The position numbers and the translations under genes are program-made. DNA of 64,000 bases from NCBI GenBank assembly GCA_027459665.1, contig DAIDHN010000011.1:1-64000 (forward strand), written 5' to 3'. Origin of the DNA: Chthonomonadaceae bacterium. GTDB taxonomy: Bacteria > Armatimonadota > Chthonomonadetes > Chthonomonadales > Chthonomonadaceae. The notes under the pieces are model-generated. The model saw only the letters and a program-made list of their open reading frames with translations, did no database searches and was not told where the DNA came from. This document shows, piece after piece, positions 54,512 to 64,000 of this stretch. Position 1 is the first letter of the stretch. Every line of letters begins with the position of its first letter.

Positions 54512-55218
54512 TTGTAGATGATGACCGGTTTATACAGCATGCACTTCAGCGTCTGCTGGCTTCAGAGGGGTTTGTGTGCCGTACTGCAGCCACAGGGGCC
54601 GAGATGGAAAGAGTAATGCTGCATGAAAGCTTTGATGTACTGCTGCTGGATGTAAACCTGCCAGATACCGATGGTTTCAGCCTTTGCAGGCGCCTGCGCA
54701 CCAAATACACTATGCCGGTACTCTACCTTACCGCCCGATCTGGCAGCGGTGAAAAAGTGGTGGGGCTGGAAGTAGGCGGAGATGACTACCTGACCAAGCC
54801 GTTTGATGCCCGTGAACTGGTGGCCCGCGTTCGCGCGCTGCTGCGCCGCTCGGAAGAATACAGCAGGCGGCAGGAAGAGACTGCGCACATTCGCATTGGA
54901 AGCCTGCTGATAGATGCAGCCAGAAGAGATGCGTTTCGCATAAACAGCCCCCTGCACCTCACCGACAAAGAGTTTGCACTGCTTTACCTGCTGGCCCGCA
55001 ATTTAGACAAGGCGCTGAGCAACAATCGCATATTCGAAGAAGTATGGGGCTTTGAGTCGCAGGGCGGCCCCGGAGTGGTAGCGGTGAACGTGCGCCGGCT
55101 GCGCCAGAAAATTGAACCAGACCCGCAGCACCCGGTGTTTTTGCTCACCGTGAGGGGCTATGGCTACCAGCTGACTTCAGCAGGGAACGCTTCGGCTGAA
55201 ACTGTAATCAAAATGTAA
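54496..55218 (+). CDS. OmpR-family response regulator
   Basis: Receiver domain with DDD pocket (LIVDDDR), phospho-acceptor in LLLDVNLPDTDG and TKPF, and a winged-helix output domain (LTDKEFALLYLLARN, VNVRRLRQKIE, VRGYGYQL). ATG 54496 has GGAG 8 nt upstream. 240 aa. It overlaps the kinase gene, so the two form a coupled pair. The divergent-free downstream gene is the Tat ferritin-like protein, a possible target. Confidence 0.95.
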   Translation: MPRVLIVDDDRFIQHALQRLLASEGFVCRTAATGAEMERVMLHESFDVLLLDVNLPDTDGFSLCRRLRTKYTMPVLYLTARSGSGEKVVGLEVGGDDYLTKPFDARELVARVRALLRRSEEYSRRQEETAHIRIGSLLIDAARRDAFRINSPLHLTDKEFALLYLLARNLDKALSNNRIFEEVWGFESQGGPGVVAVNVRRLRQKIEPDPQHPVFLLTVRGYGYQLTSAGNASAETVIKM

Positions 55219-55319
55219 TATAGATGCAATTATGCTGTAATCTCGGCAAACAAAACCGGGCGTATTCTGTTGTTGAGAGGAAATTTTCTTCTACAGTATT
55301 TGTAATCAAGGAGAAACCA

Positions 55320-56150
55320 ATGTCCAGAACAGAAGAGAGCTACAGCGGTGAACGTCGTCGTTTTCTAGCCGGTATAGGGGCGGCAGGGCTGGTAACAGCC
55401 AGCACCATGCTAGTAGGCTGCGGAGGAGGCAGTTCAAGAGCATCTACTAACATGGATTCTACCATCATCAATGCAGCGGCAACTGCAGAAGCGCTTGCAA
55501 CAGTAATGTATGACAACCTGATCAAGTCTTCGCTCAACACCAGCGGCCTCAACGGCAATGTAAACGACCAGGCATATCTTACCGCAGGGCGTGAGCAGGA
55601 ATATCTGCATTACCAAACTTTGGTAGCAGCGGGCGGGGTTCCTCTGGCCACCACCTTCTACTTCCCGGTAGGCATGTTCACCACTGCAAACGGCACGCAG
55701 TCTGTGCAAACTGCCATCAATACGCTGATTACCCTGGAAGACGCGTTTATTGCGGCCTATCTCATAGGCGTTCGCGATTTTTCAACTTCCGCGCTCAAAG
55801 TGCTGGCCGGGCAGATTGCAGGGGTAGAATCTGAGCACCGCGTGCTGGGCCGCATCATTGCCGCCGACCTGGGTCTGAGCAGCGTTACAGGGCTTTCGGG
55901 CACGGCAGAAGGCGTGCAGGGCAGTGCGGGGCATGCTTCAAACAACATCGCCTACGAGCGTACTTTCACCACCACCGGGCCTTCTTTTCAGAATATCAGC
56001 AGTGTAGTAGCAGCGCTGGGGCCGTTTGTCACGCCTCCTTCAGCCGGTGCAGCCGGCGCCTACGACCCCACGCCGTATGCGCTGAACACTACTGCAAACT
56101 ACTACCTTACCGAAACCCCCGTCATTACCCTGGACAGCACCACGCCGTAG
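55320..56150 (+). CDS. Tat-exported ferritin-like lipoprotein
   Basis: A twin-arginine signal (GERRRFLAGIGAAGLVTAS) merges with a lipobox-like LVGCGG. The body is a four-helix ferritin-like domain with metal-site glutamates in GREQEYLHYQ, LEDAFIAAYL and VESEHRVLGR. ATG 55320 has AAGGAG. About 276 aa. The family (Dessication/ferritin-like, DUF4439-type) is exported folded. It lies about 100 bp after the response regulator. Confidence 0.85.
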   Translation: MSRTEESYSGERRRFLAGIGAAGLVTASTMLVGCGGGSSRASTNMDSTIINAAATAEALATVMYDNLIKSSLNTSGLNGNVNDQAYLTAGREQEYLHYQTLVAAGGVPLATTFYFPVGMFTTANGTQSVQTAINTLITLEDAFIAAYLIGVRDFSTSALKVLAGQIAGVESEHRVLGRIIAADLGLSSVTGLSGTAEGVQGSAGHASNNIAYERTFTTTGPSFQNISSVVAALGPFVTPPSAGAAGAYDPTPYALNTTANYYLTETPVITLDSTTP

Positions 56151-56417
56151 CGGTTCATTTCCTGGCGGGGCAGGCGGGGAGCGCAAGCCTGCAGCGCCCC
56201 CGCATCTGTATAAACCTGCTGCACAGAATAAAAATTATGGCGGCAGATGGGTATTTCACCCTCAAGAAGCTGCAGCAGCATGCCGACAATGGCAAGGGAA
56301 AATTGAATAGCGGATGCTTATACAAAAAAAGAATAACGGCAAAACTACATAGTGTAGAGAATTCAGGGCTTTCTCTTCCTTAAAAATTATAAAATTTATT
56401 GCCGGAAGAGAAGCAGC
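56151..56417. other. Gene-free stretch
   Basis: I see no convincing coding frame, RNA or repeat here. It is AT-rich in its last 100 bp and includes a short frame from ATG 56237 without a Shine-Dalgarno. Confidence 0.4.
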
Positions 56418-56446
56418 GGGGCGGTGCAAACCGCCCCGTATTTTTT
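56418..56446. terminator. Strong terminator
   Basis: GGGGCGGT (56418-56425), loop GCAA, ACCGCCCC (56430-56437), followed by GTATTTTTT. It serves the plus-strand side and may also affect the end of apt. Confidence 0.88.
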
Positions 56447-56456
56447 GCTGCAGTGA

Positions 56457-56981
56457 TCAGTCAAAGTGAAGCAGGCTTACCACCGGGTACTTGTCCAGAA
56501 TAGTGCGCCCTTCCAAAAAGTCGAGTTCTGCCAAAAACACAAAGCCAGCCACAATGCCCCCCACTCGTTCAACCAGCCTTGCTGCCGCGGCTGCAGTGCC
56601 GCCTGTAGCAAGCAGGTCATCTACAATCAGCACGCGCTGGCCAGGTTCTATGGCGTCATCGTGAATTTCCACAGTATTGGTGCCATATTCCAGTGCGTAT
56701 TCTTCGGCAATGCGGTTGCCGGGCAGTTTGCCCAGTTTGCGCAGCGGCACAAAACCGGTGCCATGTTCCAGTGCAATGGGTGCGCCAAACAAAAACCCTC
56801 TTGCTTCTATCCCTACCACTACATCAGGTTTGAAGGGGCGCGTAAGGGCTGCCATTTCATCAATCACCTCACGCAGCGCGGCAGCATTCTGAACTACCGG
56901 AGTAATGTCTTTGAAAAGAATGCCTGGTTTAGGGAAGTCTGGAATATCCCTCACCAGTGATTCAGCGAGCAGTTTGCTCAT
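56457..56981 (-). CDS. apt: Adenine phosphoribosyltransferase
   Basis: Makes AMP from adenine and [21 protein letters not shown] at the N-terminus, [10 protein letters not shown], and the PRPP loop [15 protein letters not shown]. 174 aa, normal size. It is the third gene of the mtnP-mtnA-apt run, where it salvages the adenine released by MtnP from methylthioadenosine. Confidence 0.96.
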   Translation of the reverse strand: MSKLLAESLVRDIPDFPKPGILFKDITPVVQNAAALREVIDEMAALTRPFKPDVVVGIEARGFLFGAPIALEHGTGFVPLRKLGKLPGNRIAEEYALEYGTNTVEIHDDAIEPGQRVLIVDDLLATGGTAAAAARLVERVGGIVAGFVFLAELDFLEGRTILDKYPVVSLLHFD

Positions 56982-57001
56982 GGGTGTTCTCCTCAGAAGT
57001 G

Positions 57002-58060
57002 TTACGTTGCCGCACTGTTTCTAGTCTGCAAGCTTGCAAGGCTGTCAGGCCAGGGCGGTTTCAGCACTCCCTGTTCTGTAATAAAGCCGCTGATAAGGCA
57101 GGCAGGTGTTACATCAAAAGCAGGATTCCATACCTGCACTCCAACCGGTGCAATGCGCTCTCCGGCAATATGTGTGATCTCTTCCGGGTTTCTTTCTTCT
57201 ATGGGAATGCCGCTGCCGTTTGGCAGGTTCATATCGAATGTAGAAACGGGGGCAGCTACATAAAATGGAACATGGTAATGGCTGGCAACAATGGCCAGCG
57301 CGCATGTACCTATTTTATTTGCGGTGTCTCCATTTGCTGCAATTCGGTCGGCTCCCACTACAACACACTGAACTTTGCCCTGCTGCAACAGGGCAGCTGC
57401 CATATTATCGGCAATTAAGGTTACTTTAATACCCTCCCTTATCAATTCCCATGCGGTGAGCTTCATTCCCTGCAGGCGGGGGCGTGTTTCATCTGCAAAC
57501 ACCTCAATCTGCTTGCCCTGTTCTTTTGCTGCGCGAATAACGCCCAAAGCAGTGCCGTAGCCTACCGTGGCCAGCGCCCCTGCATTGCAATGCGTAAGCA
57601 CCCCTCCCTGTTCGGGCAGAAGGTCTGCCCCAAACCGGCCCATGCGCCTGTTTATCTCTACATCTTCCTGCAGCATGGCCACTGCTGTTTCCTGAATGAC
57701 TTCTTTCAGATCGGCTGTGGTGCCCTGCGTTTCTGTGGCAAGGCGCATTAGCCTGTCTACTGCCCATGCCAGGTTCACTGCGGTAGGGCGCGCTGCTTTC
57801 AATGCGCTTGCCACGGTTTCCAATCGCTGCAAAAACAGGGTGCGGTCGGTGGCAATCAGCATGCGCGCTGCCATGGCCATGGCCAGCGCTGCCGTGCAGC
57901 CTATGGCGGGCGCGCCACGCACCACCATTGTGCTGATGGCCTCTGCGCACTGGCGCCAGTCTTCCAGTTCTACATACTTTAGCTCAGCCGGCAGCGCATT
58001 CTGGTCTATCAGGCGCACACGCCCTGCTTCCCATTCTACCGTTTGCAGCAATTCTGACAT
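57002..58060 (-). CDS. mtnA: Methylthioribose-1-phosphate isomerase
   Basis: Converts 5-methylthioribose-1-phosphate to the ribulose form. [15 protein letters not shown], the catalytic Cys in [17 protein letters not shown] and the Asp in [20 protein letters not shown] are all present. 352 aa. It lies 5 bp after mtnP and 20 bp before apt, an operon of the methionine salvage pathway. Confidence 0.95.
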   Translation of the reverse strand: MSELLQTVEWEAGRVRLIDQNALPAELKYVELEDWRQCAEAISTMVVRGAPAIGCTAALAMAMAARMLIATDRTLFLQRLETVASALKAARPTAVNLAWAVDRLMRLATETQGTTADLKEVIQETAVAMLQEDVEINRRMGRFGADLLPEQGGVLTHCNAGALATVGYGTALGVIRAAKEQGKQIEVFADETRPRLQGMKLTAWELIREGIKVTLIADNMAAALLQQGKVQCVVVGADRIAANGDTANKIGTCALAIVASHYHVPFYVAAPVSTFDMNLPNGSGIPIEERNPEEITHIAGERIAPVGVQVWNPAFDVTPACLISGFITEQGVLKPPWPDSLASLQTRNSAAT

Positions 58061-58065
58061 GGCGG

Positions 58066-58881
58066 TCAGGCCTGTACCCGCGCATGGTCGAGGGCATGAT
58101 GGCAGGGGCTGTCAAGGTCAAGCGGAATGCGCCTGATCAACTCGGCAACCACCGATTTCACGCGTGAGGCATTCTGTACAAACACGCGGTACACCTCTTC
58201 TTGTGTTACGGGGGCAATATTCTCTTCTGCAACCAGGCCGCAGTCGTAGTCGGTGATGAGGGCGATGTTTACTACTGCCAGGTTCTGTTCCAGGCAAAGG
58301 TAGGCTTCGGGGTACTGCGTCATGTTGATCACTTCCCAGCCTGCGCGGGTAAACCACTGGCTCTCGGCGCGAGTGGAAAAACGCGGCCCCTGTATAATCA
58401 CCACCGTGCCTTTTTCGTGCACAGTAATGCCCTGCTCGCGAATGATCTCTGCGGCAAGCCTGCGCAAATGGGGGCAGTACGGCTCGGCGCTTGAAACATG
58501 GTACACCTCCGGCCCCTCGTAAAAAGTATCCTTGCGCGAGCGGGTGCGGTCTACGTACTGATCGCATACTACAAAATGCCCCGGTTTTACATGCGTCTGC
58601 AGGCTGCCTGCCGCGCACGGGCTGATGATAAAGCGAATCCCCAGCGATTTCATGGCCCATACATTGGCCCTGTAGTTGATGGCATGGGGGGGGATGGTAT
58701 GGTGTCTGCCGTGGCGGGGTAGAAACGCAACCGTGCGCCCTTCGGTTTCTGCCAGAAAAATGCTGTCGCTGGTCGGGCCAAACGGCGTATCTACCGTGAT
58801 TTCCTGCACATTTTCAAACAGCGAATAAAAACCGCTGCCTCCAAACACTCCTATATCGGCTCTCGGAGCTTGTTGTGTCAC
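58066..58881 (-). CDS. mtnP: 5'-methylthioadenosine phosphorylase
   Basis: Splits methylthioadenosine to adenine and methylthioribose-1-phosphate. IGVFGGSGFYSL, the phosphate site FLPRHGRHHTIPPHAINYRAN, SPCAAGSLQ and VINMTQYPEAYL show an MTAP-type purine nucleoside phosphorylase. 271 aa. First gene of the salvage operon with mtnA and apt; a short S-methyl-5-thioinosine phosphorylase role is less likely given the neighbours. Confidence 0.95.
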   Translation of the reverse strand: MTQQAPRADIGVFGGSGFYSLFENVQEITVDTPFGPTSDSIFLAETEGRTVAFLPRHGRHHTIPPHAINYRANVWAMKSLGIRFIISPCAAGSLQTHVKPGHFVVCDQYVDRTRSRKDTFYEGPEVYHVSSAEPYCPHLRRLAAEIIREQGITVHEKGTVVIIQGPRFSTRAESQWFTRAGWEVINMTQYPEAYLCLEQNLAVVNIALITDYDCGLVAEENIAPVTQEEVYRVFVQNASRVKSVVAELIRRIPLDLDSPCHHALDHARVQA

Positions 58882-59066
58882 TTTGCTCTCTCCTTTGAAA
58901 AACAGTCAGCGAAGTTCTTTCTCGTATTGCAACAGGCAGTATTGTACCCGTTAGGCATAAGCAAACCGCATCTGCATTAAAATACCGCCAGCATAATTTT
59001 CAGATGCCGGCGGCCCGTTCGTGGTATATTATTGCCCAGCGATATTTTTACGGAAACCCGAAACTT

Positions 59067-61583
59067 ATGCCAGAACAAACCGCTGCAGCGCCAGATCTTT
59101 GCATAACCCCCCGCGCACTGCTGGAAACGCATCTTCTTCAAGCGCCTGTTATACACCCCGACGGGGTGCGCGTGGCGTTTACTGCCACCGATACCGATTT
59201 TCACGACTCTTCGCGGCGTTCATTTTTGTGGATCGCCGAATGGCCTCTGCCCTCCGGCAGCGATGTGGAAGAAGAACTGCCCGAACCTGAAGACCTTGCA
59301 CGCCGCATTACCTGGCAGCGCGATGGAGCGCATTCTCCGCGCTGGTCTCCCGATGGCCGCTGGCTTGCCTTTCTCTCTGCCCGGCCAGAAGAAAACGGCA
59401 AGGAAGAGGATGAGGAAGAGCATACTCCCATGCGGCTCTGGGTAATGCATATGGAGGGCGGCGAGCCGTTTTGCCCGTGTGCTTTTACAGAAGATGTGGA
59501 AGAGTATGCCTGGGAGCCGGGAAGCGAAAGCCTGATTGCCATGCTGGTGCAGCCGCTGCCCAAGCCAGTGGCTGCATACCGCCGCACCCAGCGCACCGAT
59601 GAATACATTGACCCGGTAGAAGAACCTGCCGAAAAAAGACCGCGGCAGTTCTGGCGCATTGACATTGCAGCACGTAAAGCCACCCTGCTTGCAACCGCCG
59701 ATGCAGGCGCCCTGGAGTTTGCGCTCTCGCCGGAAGGAGATCGCATTGCCTGGATAACCAATCATACTGGCGAGCCGAATGACTATCACCTTTCTGAAAT
59801 AGAGATGCTAAACCTAAAGACAAATGTCAAACAGAAAATTTGTGAACGGCCCGGCGGCAAAAGCTGCCTGCGCTGGTCGCCCGATGGCAGTGCGCTTGCC
59901 TACCTTTCGTGGCTGCAGTATGACCTCTCCTACTCGCGCACCAGCATCTTCCTGATGAAAACGCCGCCCCATGAGAATGGCATGGAACCTCCTGCCTGGC
60001 TGCAGGATTTTCCCAATGCCTGCCCGCTGGAACCGTATACCCCGCAGGATTGGGACCACGATGTGCAGGAGATAGAGTGGAGCAAAACTGAAGGGGCGCT
60101 GTATGCCATAACGCTGGAAGGCACCGGCACAGGGCTGGCCCGCATTGCAGAAAAAACAGAAATGCTGCCGATCTCTGCAGATGCCGACCGCTGCGACCTG
60201 TGCATTTCGCCGGAAAGCGGACGCATGGTGTGGGTAGAGCAGAGCAGCAATTCTCTGCCTGAACTGGTGATGCGCACCCCCGAAGGCGAAACCAGAACGA
60301 TTACCGCGCTGAATGCCGATTTTCTGCGCAAGTACCGTCTGCCGCGACAGAAGGTGGTGCGCTGGAAAGCGCCTGATGGGCTGGAGATAGAAGGGGTGCT
60401 TACCCTGCCGGATGCAGAAGGCCCGGCTCCTCTTGTGTTGCAGCTGCATGGCGGACCGCACGGGCGTTCTGCCAATACGCTGCTAAGCTACAGCATGCAC
60501 CCCGCCTGGGCTGCTGCCGGATACGCAGTGCTGCGCCCTAACTACAGGGGAAGCGAGGGGTATGGCAATGCATTCGGCACTGCCAACCGCCGTGACCTGG
60601 GCGGCGGCGACTACCAGGATGTAATGGCCGGTGTAGACTGGTGCATAGAGCAGGGCATTGCTCTGCCGCACAAGCTGGGGGTAATGGGAGGATCGTATGG
60701 CGGCTACCTGACCAACTGGATTATTGGGCATACCAGCCGCTTTGCCGGAGCCGTATCGCTGTTTGGCATTTTTCACCTGCAAACCGATTACTCAAACTCG
60801 GCGCTGTCACGCTGGGACAACGACTATCTGGGCGCATACTACTGGGAAGATGAAGAAATTTACCGCAGGCTTTCACCCGGCACCTACCTGCAAAACATAC
60901 AAACCCCAACCCTGATAGTGCATGGGCAGGATGACGACAATACTACCCTTGCAAACTCGCGCGAGATGTACCAGGCGCTGAGGCACCGGGGGGTGACCAC
61001 CCGGTTTGTACATTACCCGCGGGAAGGGCATGGCCTGCAGGAACCAAACCACCGGCTGGACGAGATGCGCCGCTGCATGGCCTGGCTTGACAGGTACGTG
61101 CTGCATGCCGGCAGCGAGCCGGCAGTGCTGCGCACGGGAGACGCCCAGGAGCGCGAAGGATTGACTTTGATAGTTACTCGCGCAGAAACCGCCTCATTCA
61201 CCGGCGCCGAGCAGAAAGAAGGCATGGCCCTGCTGGAGGTAAGCTTTACCATACACAGCGCACTGCCTTACCCTTCTACCTACCTGCTCAGCCTAGACCG
61301 CATTACGCTGGAGCAGGAGGGCGAGCATCTGCCAGCTGCAGGAACCGGTGCAGAAGTGCATGGCGCCCGCATACTGATAGAGGGCAGTAAAATTTATACG
61401 CTGCAGCATCCCCACCCCGAAACCGGGGCGGTCGGCTTTGGGTTTAGCGCCGTATTTTGTGTAGGCGAAACAAAGGGAATGGGGCGGGTGCACATTGCCG
61501 ACTTTGCGCCTGTAGAGGTATGCTGGTGGGGCGAGGAACTGGAGAGCGCCCCGGATGCAGGGGAAGATTCTGCCGAGGGCTGA
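59067..61583 (+). CDS. S9-family prolyl oligopeptidase-like peptidase, 838 aa
   Basis: N-terminal beta-propeller with repeats of the RWSPDGxxLAFLS type, then the alpha/beta hydrolase with the nucleophile in GVMGGSYGGYL (about residue 543), the Asp in HGQDDDNT (about 624) and the His in REGHGLQ (about 655). About 140 further residues form an extra C-terminal beta domain (LLEVSFTIHSALPYPSTYLLSL). No signal peptide, so it acts in the cytoplasm. ATG 59067 is chosen. Confidence 0.9.
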   Translation: MPEQTAAAPDLCITPRALLETHLLQAPVIHPDGVRVAFTATDTDFHDSSRRSFLWIAEWPLPSGSDVEEELPEPEDLARRITWQRDGAHSPRWSPDGRWLAFLSARPEENGKEEDEEEHTPMRLWVMHMEGGEPFCPCAFTEDVEEYAWEPGSESLIAMLVQPLPKPVAAYRRTQRTDEYIDPVEEPAEKRPRQFWRIDIAARKATLLATADAGALEFALSPEGDRIAWITNHTGEPNDYHLSEIEMLNLKTNVKQKICERPGGKSCLRWSPDGSALAYLSWLQYDLSYSRTSIFLMKTPPHENGMEPPAWLQDFPNACPLEPYTPQDWDHDVQEIEWSKTEGALYAITLEGTGTGLARIAEKTEMLPISADADRCDLCISPESGRMVWVEQSSNSLPELVMRTPEGETRTITALNADFLRKYRLPRQKVVRWKAPDGLEIEGVLTLPDAEGPAPLVLQLHGGPHGRSANTLLSYSMHPAWAAAGYAVLRPNYRGSEGYGNAFGTANRRDLGGGDYQDVMAGVDWCIEQGIALPHKLGVMGGSYGGYLTNWIIGHTSRFAGAVSLFGIFHLQTDYSNSALSRWDNDYLGAYYWEDEEIYRRLSPGTYLQNIQTPTLIVHGQDDDNTTLANSREMYQALRHRGVTTRFVHYPREGHGLQEPNHRLDEMRRCMAWLDRYVLHAGSEPAVLRTGDAQEREGLTLIVTRAETASFTGAEQKEGMALLEVSFTIHSALPYPSTYLLSLDRITLEQEGEHLPAAGTGAEVHGARILIEGSKIYTLQHPHPETGAVGFGFSAVFCVGETKGMGRVHIADFAPVEVCWWGEELESAPDAGEDSAEG

Positions 61584-61591
61584 CCGTTAGT

Positions 61592-63433
61592 TCACTCTTG
61601 TGCGTGCAGGAATTCGAAAACGGTTTCTGCCAGCGTTCTGCTCATGCCGGGCGCCAGAGCTATATCCTCTACGGCAGCAGCGCGCAGTTTTTTCATTGAG
61701 CCAAAGTGCAACTGCAGTGCCTTGCGGCGAACCGGGCCTATGCCGGGAATATCAGAGAGGGTAGAGTGCGTCATGCTCTTGCTGCGCAGCTTCGCCCCAA
61801 AAGTGTTTGCAAACCGGTGGGCCTCATCGCGAATGCGCTGCACCAAAAAAAGCGCCTGGCTGTTGCGGGGCAGTATCACCGGCTCGGCCTGGCCGGGCAG
61901 CACCAGGTGTTCAAACTGTTTTGCCAGCCCGGCCAGGGGCAGATGCATGCCTGTTTCTTCCATGGCGGCAAGGGCAGAAGTCACCTGCCCGCGCCCTCCA
62001 TCTACAATAAGCAGGCTGGGCAGTGGAAGGAATTTGGGGTTGCCTGCTTTTGCCTGATTGAGCCGGCGCACAAGGGTTTCCTGCATAGAGGCATAATCGT
62101 TGGGCTGGCCGTCGGCGCGTTTTATTTTGAAGCGCCTGTATTCCTGCTTGCACATTTCCCCTTTTCTGCATACCACCATAGAGGCAACCTGGTGCGCTCC
62201 CTGCGTGTTTGATATGTCGTAGCACTCTATGCGTTCGGGGGGGGCCTGCAAACCCAGCGCCTCTGCCAGTTCGGCAAGCGCATGCTCTGTGCTTCCCAGC
62301 TTTGCGCGCATTTCTGCTTTTATCTGCTCCAGGGCATGCGCAGCGTTTTCAGAGGCCATGTCTATCAGCTTCTTTTTTTCGCCCCGCACCGGCACATGAA
62401 TTTCCACCTTGCGCCCCTTGCGCTGTTTCAACCAGCTCTGCACTATTTCCGCTTCGTCTATGCTCTGCGGCAAGAGTATTTCCTGTGGAATGTAGGCTGC
62501 ATTCTGGTAATACTGCTTCACAAATTCCTGTACCACGCTGGCCTGTTCTTCCTCACCAGAACCTTCTACCAGAAAATGGTTCTGCCCTATCAGGCGGCCG
62601 CCCCGTATGTAAAACATCTGCACGCAGGCCCCATTCAGCCCGCTTTCATCTTCCACTACCGCAATAACATCCTGGTCTACCATATCGGTAGAGATTACTT
62701 TTTGCCGCTGCAGTATCTCCTCCGCTGCCTGCAGGCGGTCGCGAAGTCGTGCTGCCCGCTCAAAATCGAGGTCTTCTGCGGCCTCTTCCATGCGCTCGCG
62801 CAGCTTTTTCAGTATCGGTTCCTGGCGTCCATCCAGAAAGCCTGCCACCTCTTGCACTGCTGTCGCATATTCAGCCTGGTCTGCCAGGCCGGCGCAGGGG
62901 GCCAGGCACTGCCCCATGTGGTGGTACAGGCAGGGTTTTTGTACTGCGCGGCCATCAAAACTTTTGCCGCATGAAACCAGCGGAAATACCCTCTGCACCA
63001 GTTCGAGCGTGCGGTGTACCGACCGTGCATTGGCATAGGGGCCAAAGTACCGGTTTTTGTCCTGCCGAATGCGCCGCGTTACCAGCAGGCGCGGGTAGGG
63101 TTCTGAAAGTGTGAGGCAAAGGTAGGGGTACTGCTTGTCATCGCGCAGGCGCACATTGTAATGGGGCTGATGCTTTTTGATGAGGGTGCATTCGAGTACC
63201 AGCGCCTCCAGTTCGTTTTCGCATACAATGTATTCCAGGTCGGCGATGTTGCTTACCAGCCGGCGTACCTTGGGGCTGTGCGAGGCGCCTTTCTGAAAGT
63301 ATGAGCGCACCCGGTTGCGCAGGTTGATTGCTTTGCCCACATAGATAATTGTACCGGCTGCATCTTTGTGCAGATAGCAGCCGGGCAGGGTAGGAAGCGA
63401 TTTCAGTTTTTCCAAAACAGCCGGTGTGGGCAT
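61592..63433 (-). CDS. uvrC: UvrC, excinuclease ABC subunit C
   Basis: The GIY-YIG nuclease LPGCYLHKDAAGTIIYVGKA opens the protein; the UVR segment FERAARLRDRLQAAEE, the RNase-H-like endonuclease with ECYDISNTQGAHQVASMV and C-terminal helix-hairpin-helix repeats (DIPGIGPVRRKALQLHFGS) follow. 613 aa, full length. Makes both incisions in nucleotide excision repair. Converges on the S9 peptidase with 8 bp between stops. Confidence 0.96.
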   Translation of the reverse strand: MPTPAVLEKLKSLPTLPGCYLHKDAAGTIIYVGKAINLRNRVRSYFQKGASHSPKVRRLVSNIADLEYIVCENELEALVLECTLIKKHQPHYNVRLRDDKQYPYLCLTLSEPYPRLLVTRRIRQDKNRYFGPYANARSVHRTLELVQRVFPLVSCGKSFDGRAVQKPCLYHHMGQCLAPCAGLADQAEYATAVQEVAGFLDGRQEPILKKLRERMEEAAEDLDFERAARLRDRLQAAEEILQRQKVISTDMVDQDVIAVVEDESGLNGACVQMFYIRGGRLIGQNHFLVEGSGEEEQASVVQEFVKQYYQNAAYIPQEILLPQSIDEAEIVQSWLKQRKGRKVEIHVPVRGEKKKLIDMASENAAHALEQIKAEMRAKLGSTEHALAELAEALGLQAPPERIECYDISNTQGAHQVASMVVCRKGEMCKQEYRRFKIKRADGQPNDYASMQETLVRRLNQAKAGNPKFLPLPSLLIVDGGRGQVTSALAAMEETGMHLPLAGLAKQFEHLVLPGQAEPVILPRNSQALFLVQRIRDEAHRFANTFGAKLRSKSMTHSTLSDIPGIGPVRRKALQLHFGSMKKLRAAAVEDIALAPGMSRTLAETVFEFLHAQE

Positions 63434-63457
63434 GGTTGTACAGAGATGAGTGTGAGT

Positions 63458-63874
63458 TTAGGTGGGTGAACGGTGAAAATGCGCCATTTTCCAGGCGCCC
63501 TCAATGCGCACAAATACTCGTGTTTCATTGAATGTGCGCCAGCTGGGGCTGCTGGGGGCATCGTAGGTAAGCAGACGGGTATAGGTGACTACGGCTGCAT
63601 CGCCATGTATTTGCACGCGGGGAGAAAGCATGTCGAATCGAACCGGCCGGTTGTGCGAATGCACCGCCATTTGCTGAATAAGGCTGGTGTGAAACTCCAC
63701 GCCATCAATGCGGTAGCGGCACACATCTTCAAAGCAGGAAAGGTCGGGGGTGCAGAGCGAGGCATATGCTTCTGTATCCCCTCCATCGATGGCGGTCAGC
63801 ATGGCATACGTTATATGCAGCAGGGCGCGCTGCTCTTCATCAAAATGGCAGGCCCCTAAAATAGCCTCTTCCAT
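63458..63874 (-). CDS. NTF2-like (SnoaL/DUF4440) protein, 138 aa
   Basis: A small cone-shaped fold: helix AMLTAIDGGDTEAYASLCTPDLSCF, then beta strands with VQIHGDAAVVTYTRLL, NETRVFVRIEGAWKMAHFHRSP. This end is typical of SnoaL-like or calcium/calmodulin-kinase-II association domain-like proteins. The reaction, if any, is unknown. It lies 24 bp upstream of uvrC on the same strand and 34 bp after the tRNA. Confidence 0.85.
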   Translation of the reverse strand: MEEAILGACHFDEEQRALLHITYAMLTAIDGGDTEAYASLCTPDLSCFEDVCRYRIDGVEFHTSLIQQMAVHSHNRPVRFDMLSPRVQIHGDAAVVTYTRLLTYDAPSSPSWRTFNETRVFVRIEGAWKMAHFHRSPT

Positions 63875-63907
63875 AAACGCTCCCGGCAGTTTGTGCTGAT
63901 TGTGTGA

Positions 63908-63979
63908 AGCCGACGGTCGGATTTGAACCGACGACCGACGGTTTACGAAACCGTTGCGCTACCACTGCGCCACGTCGGC
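63908..63979 (-). tRNA. tRNA-Thr (anticodon CGT)
   Basis: Complete cloverleaf on the minus strand: acceptor stem GCCGACG/CGTCGGC, D stem GCGC/GCGC, anticodon stem ACGGT/ACCGT with loop TTCGTAA, T stem GTCGG/CCGAC with loop TTCAAAT. Anticodon CGT reads ACG. The 3' CCA is not encoded. Confidence 0.96.
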
Positions 63980-64000
63980 GTAGGAGGATGGGCGATCATG

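Overview
The window joins an old chromosome to a recently acquired island. From about 19.75 kb to the end it is a compact, moderately GC-rich (about 50-55 percent by eye) bacterial chromosome. It has many overlapping operons, Shine-Dalgarno sites, a Tat-signal ferritin-like protein and a cell-surface set (csaB-type pyruvyltransferase, DUF5693 membrane protein, secreted SLH/CsgG-like protein). No marker gene fixes the phylum. The csaB/DUF5693/SLH set, the stand-alone LuxR domain and the NHL lipoprotein fit Armatimonadota or a relative, but this is only a best guess.

Region 1 (about 421-19750) is a roughly 19.3-kb integrative and mobilizable element inserted in comM (yifB, Mg-chelatase-like AAA+ gene). 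A large serine integrase gene sits at the left end. The two ends are imperfect inverted repeats around a shared AA dinucleotide. Joining them rebuilds a palindromic attP of about 54 bp, and joining the flanks rebuilds the ComM reading frame. Only about 107 bp of comM remain on the left. Beyond that is unrelated DNA with a partial CxxC protein gene, so comM appears to have been hit more than once.

Cargo of the element: a block of minus-strand genes forms a defence island. In transcription order it holds an XRE regulator, a SIR2-like protein, a small serine resolvase, a PD-(D/E)xK nuclease of the HsdR-N type, a UvrD-like helicase, a PLD-SNF2 helicase fusion, an Eco57I-type adenine methyltransferase and an OLD-family ATPase/TOPRIM protein. 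The last three are tightly coupled and are the best candidate for an under-described anti-phage system. The right part holds a GNAT enzyme behind tandem operator-like repeats, a truncated VirD4/TraG coupling protein, a relaxase, a MobC-like protein, an oriT with an IncP-like nic sequence, a DUF6573 protein and RadC. Integrase, OLD gene and coupling protein are all truncated, so the element is decaying.

Region 2 (19.75-43.6 kb): comM 3' part, PhyH-type dioxygenase, the surface-polymer genes csaB/DUF5693 and CsgG-SLH, gyrA, a small LuxR regulator, fucI, then a sugar/glycan run (membrane protein, PfkB kinase, two GT4 glycosyltransferases, AAA+ ATPase), cheR-cheD-cheB, a Nif3-like protein, an NHL lipoprotein and an unknown secreted protein.

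Region 3 (43.6-64 kb): ROK kinase, SRPBCC protein, unknown protein and sucD in one operon; a Gfo/Idh oxidoreductase; a TMEM205/LTD pair; an enolase-superfamily epimerase; topA; M42 peptidase; a two-component pair; the Tat ferritin-like protein; the purine/methionine salvage cluster mtnP-mtnA-apt; an S9 peptidase; uvrC; an NTF2-like protein; and tRNA-Thr(CGT).
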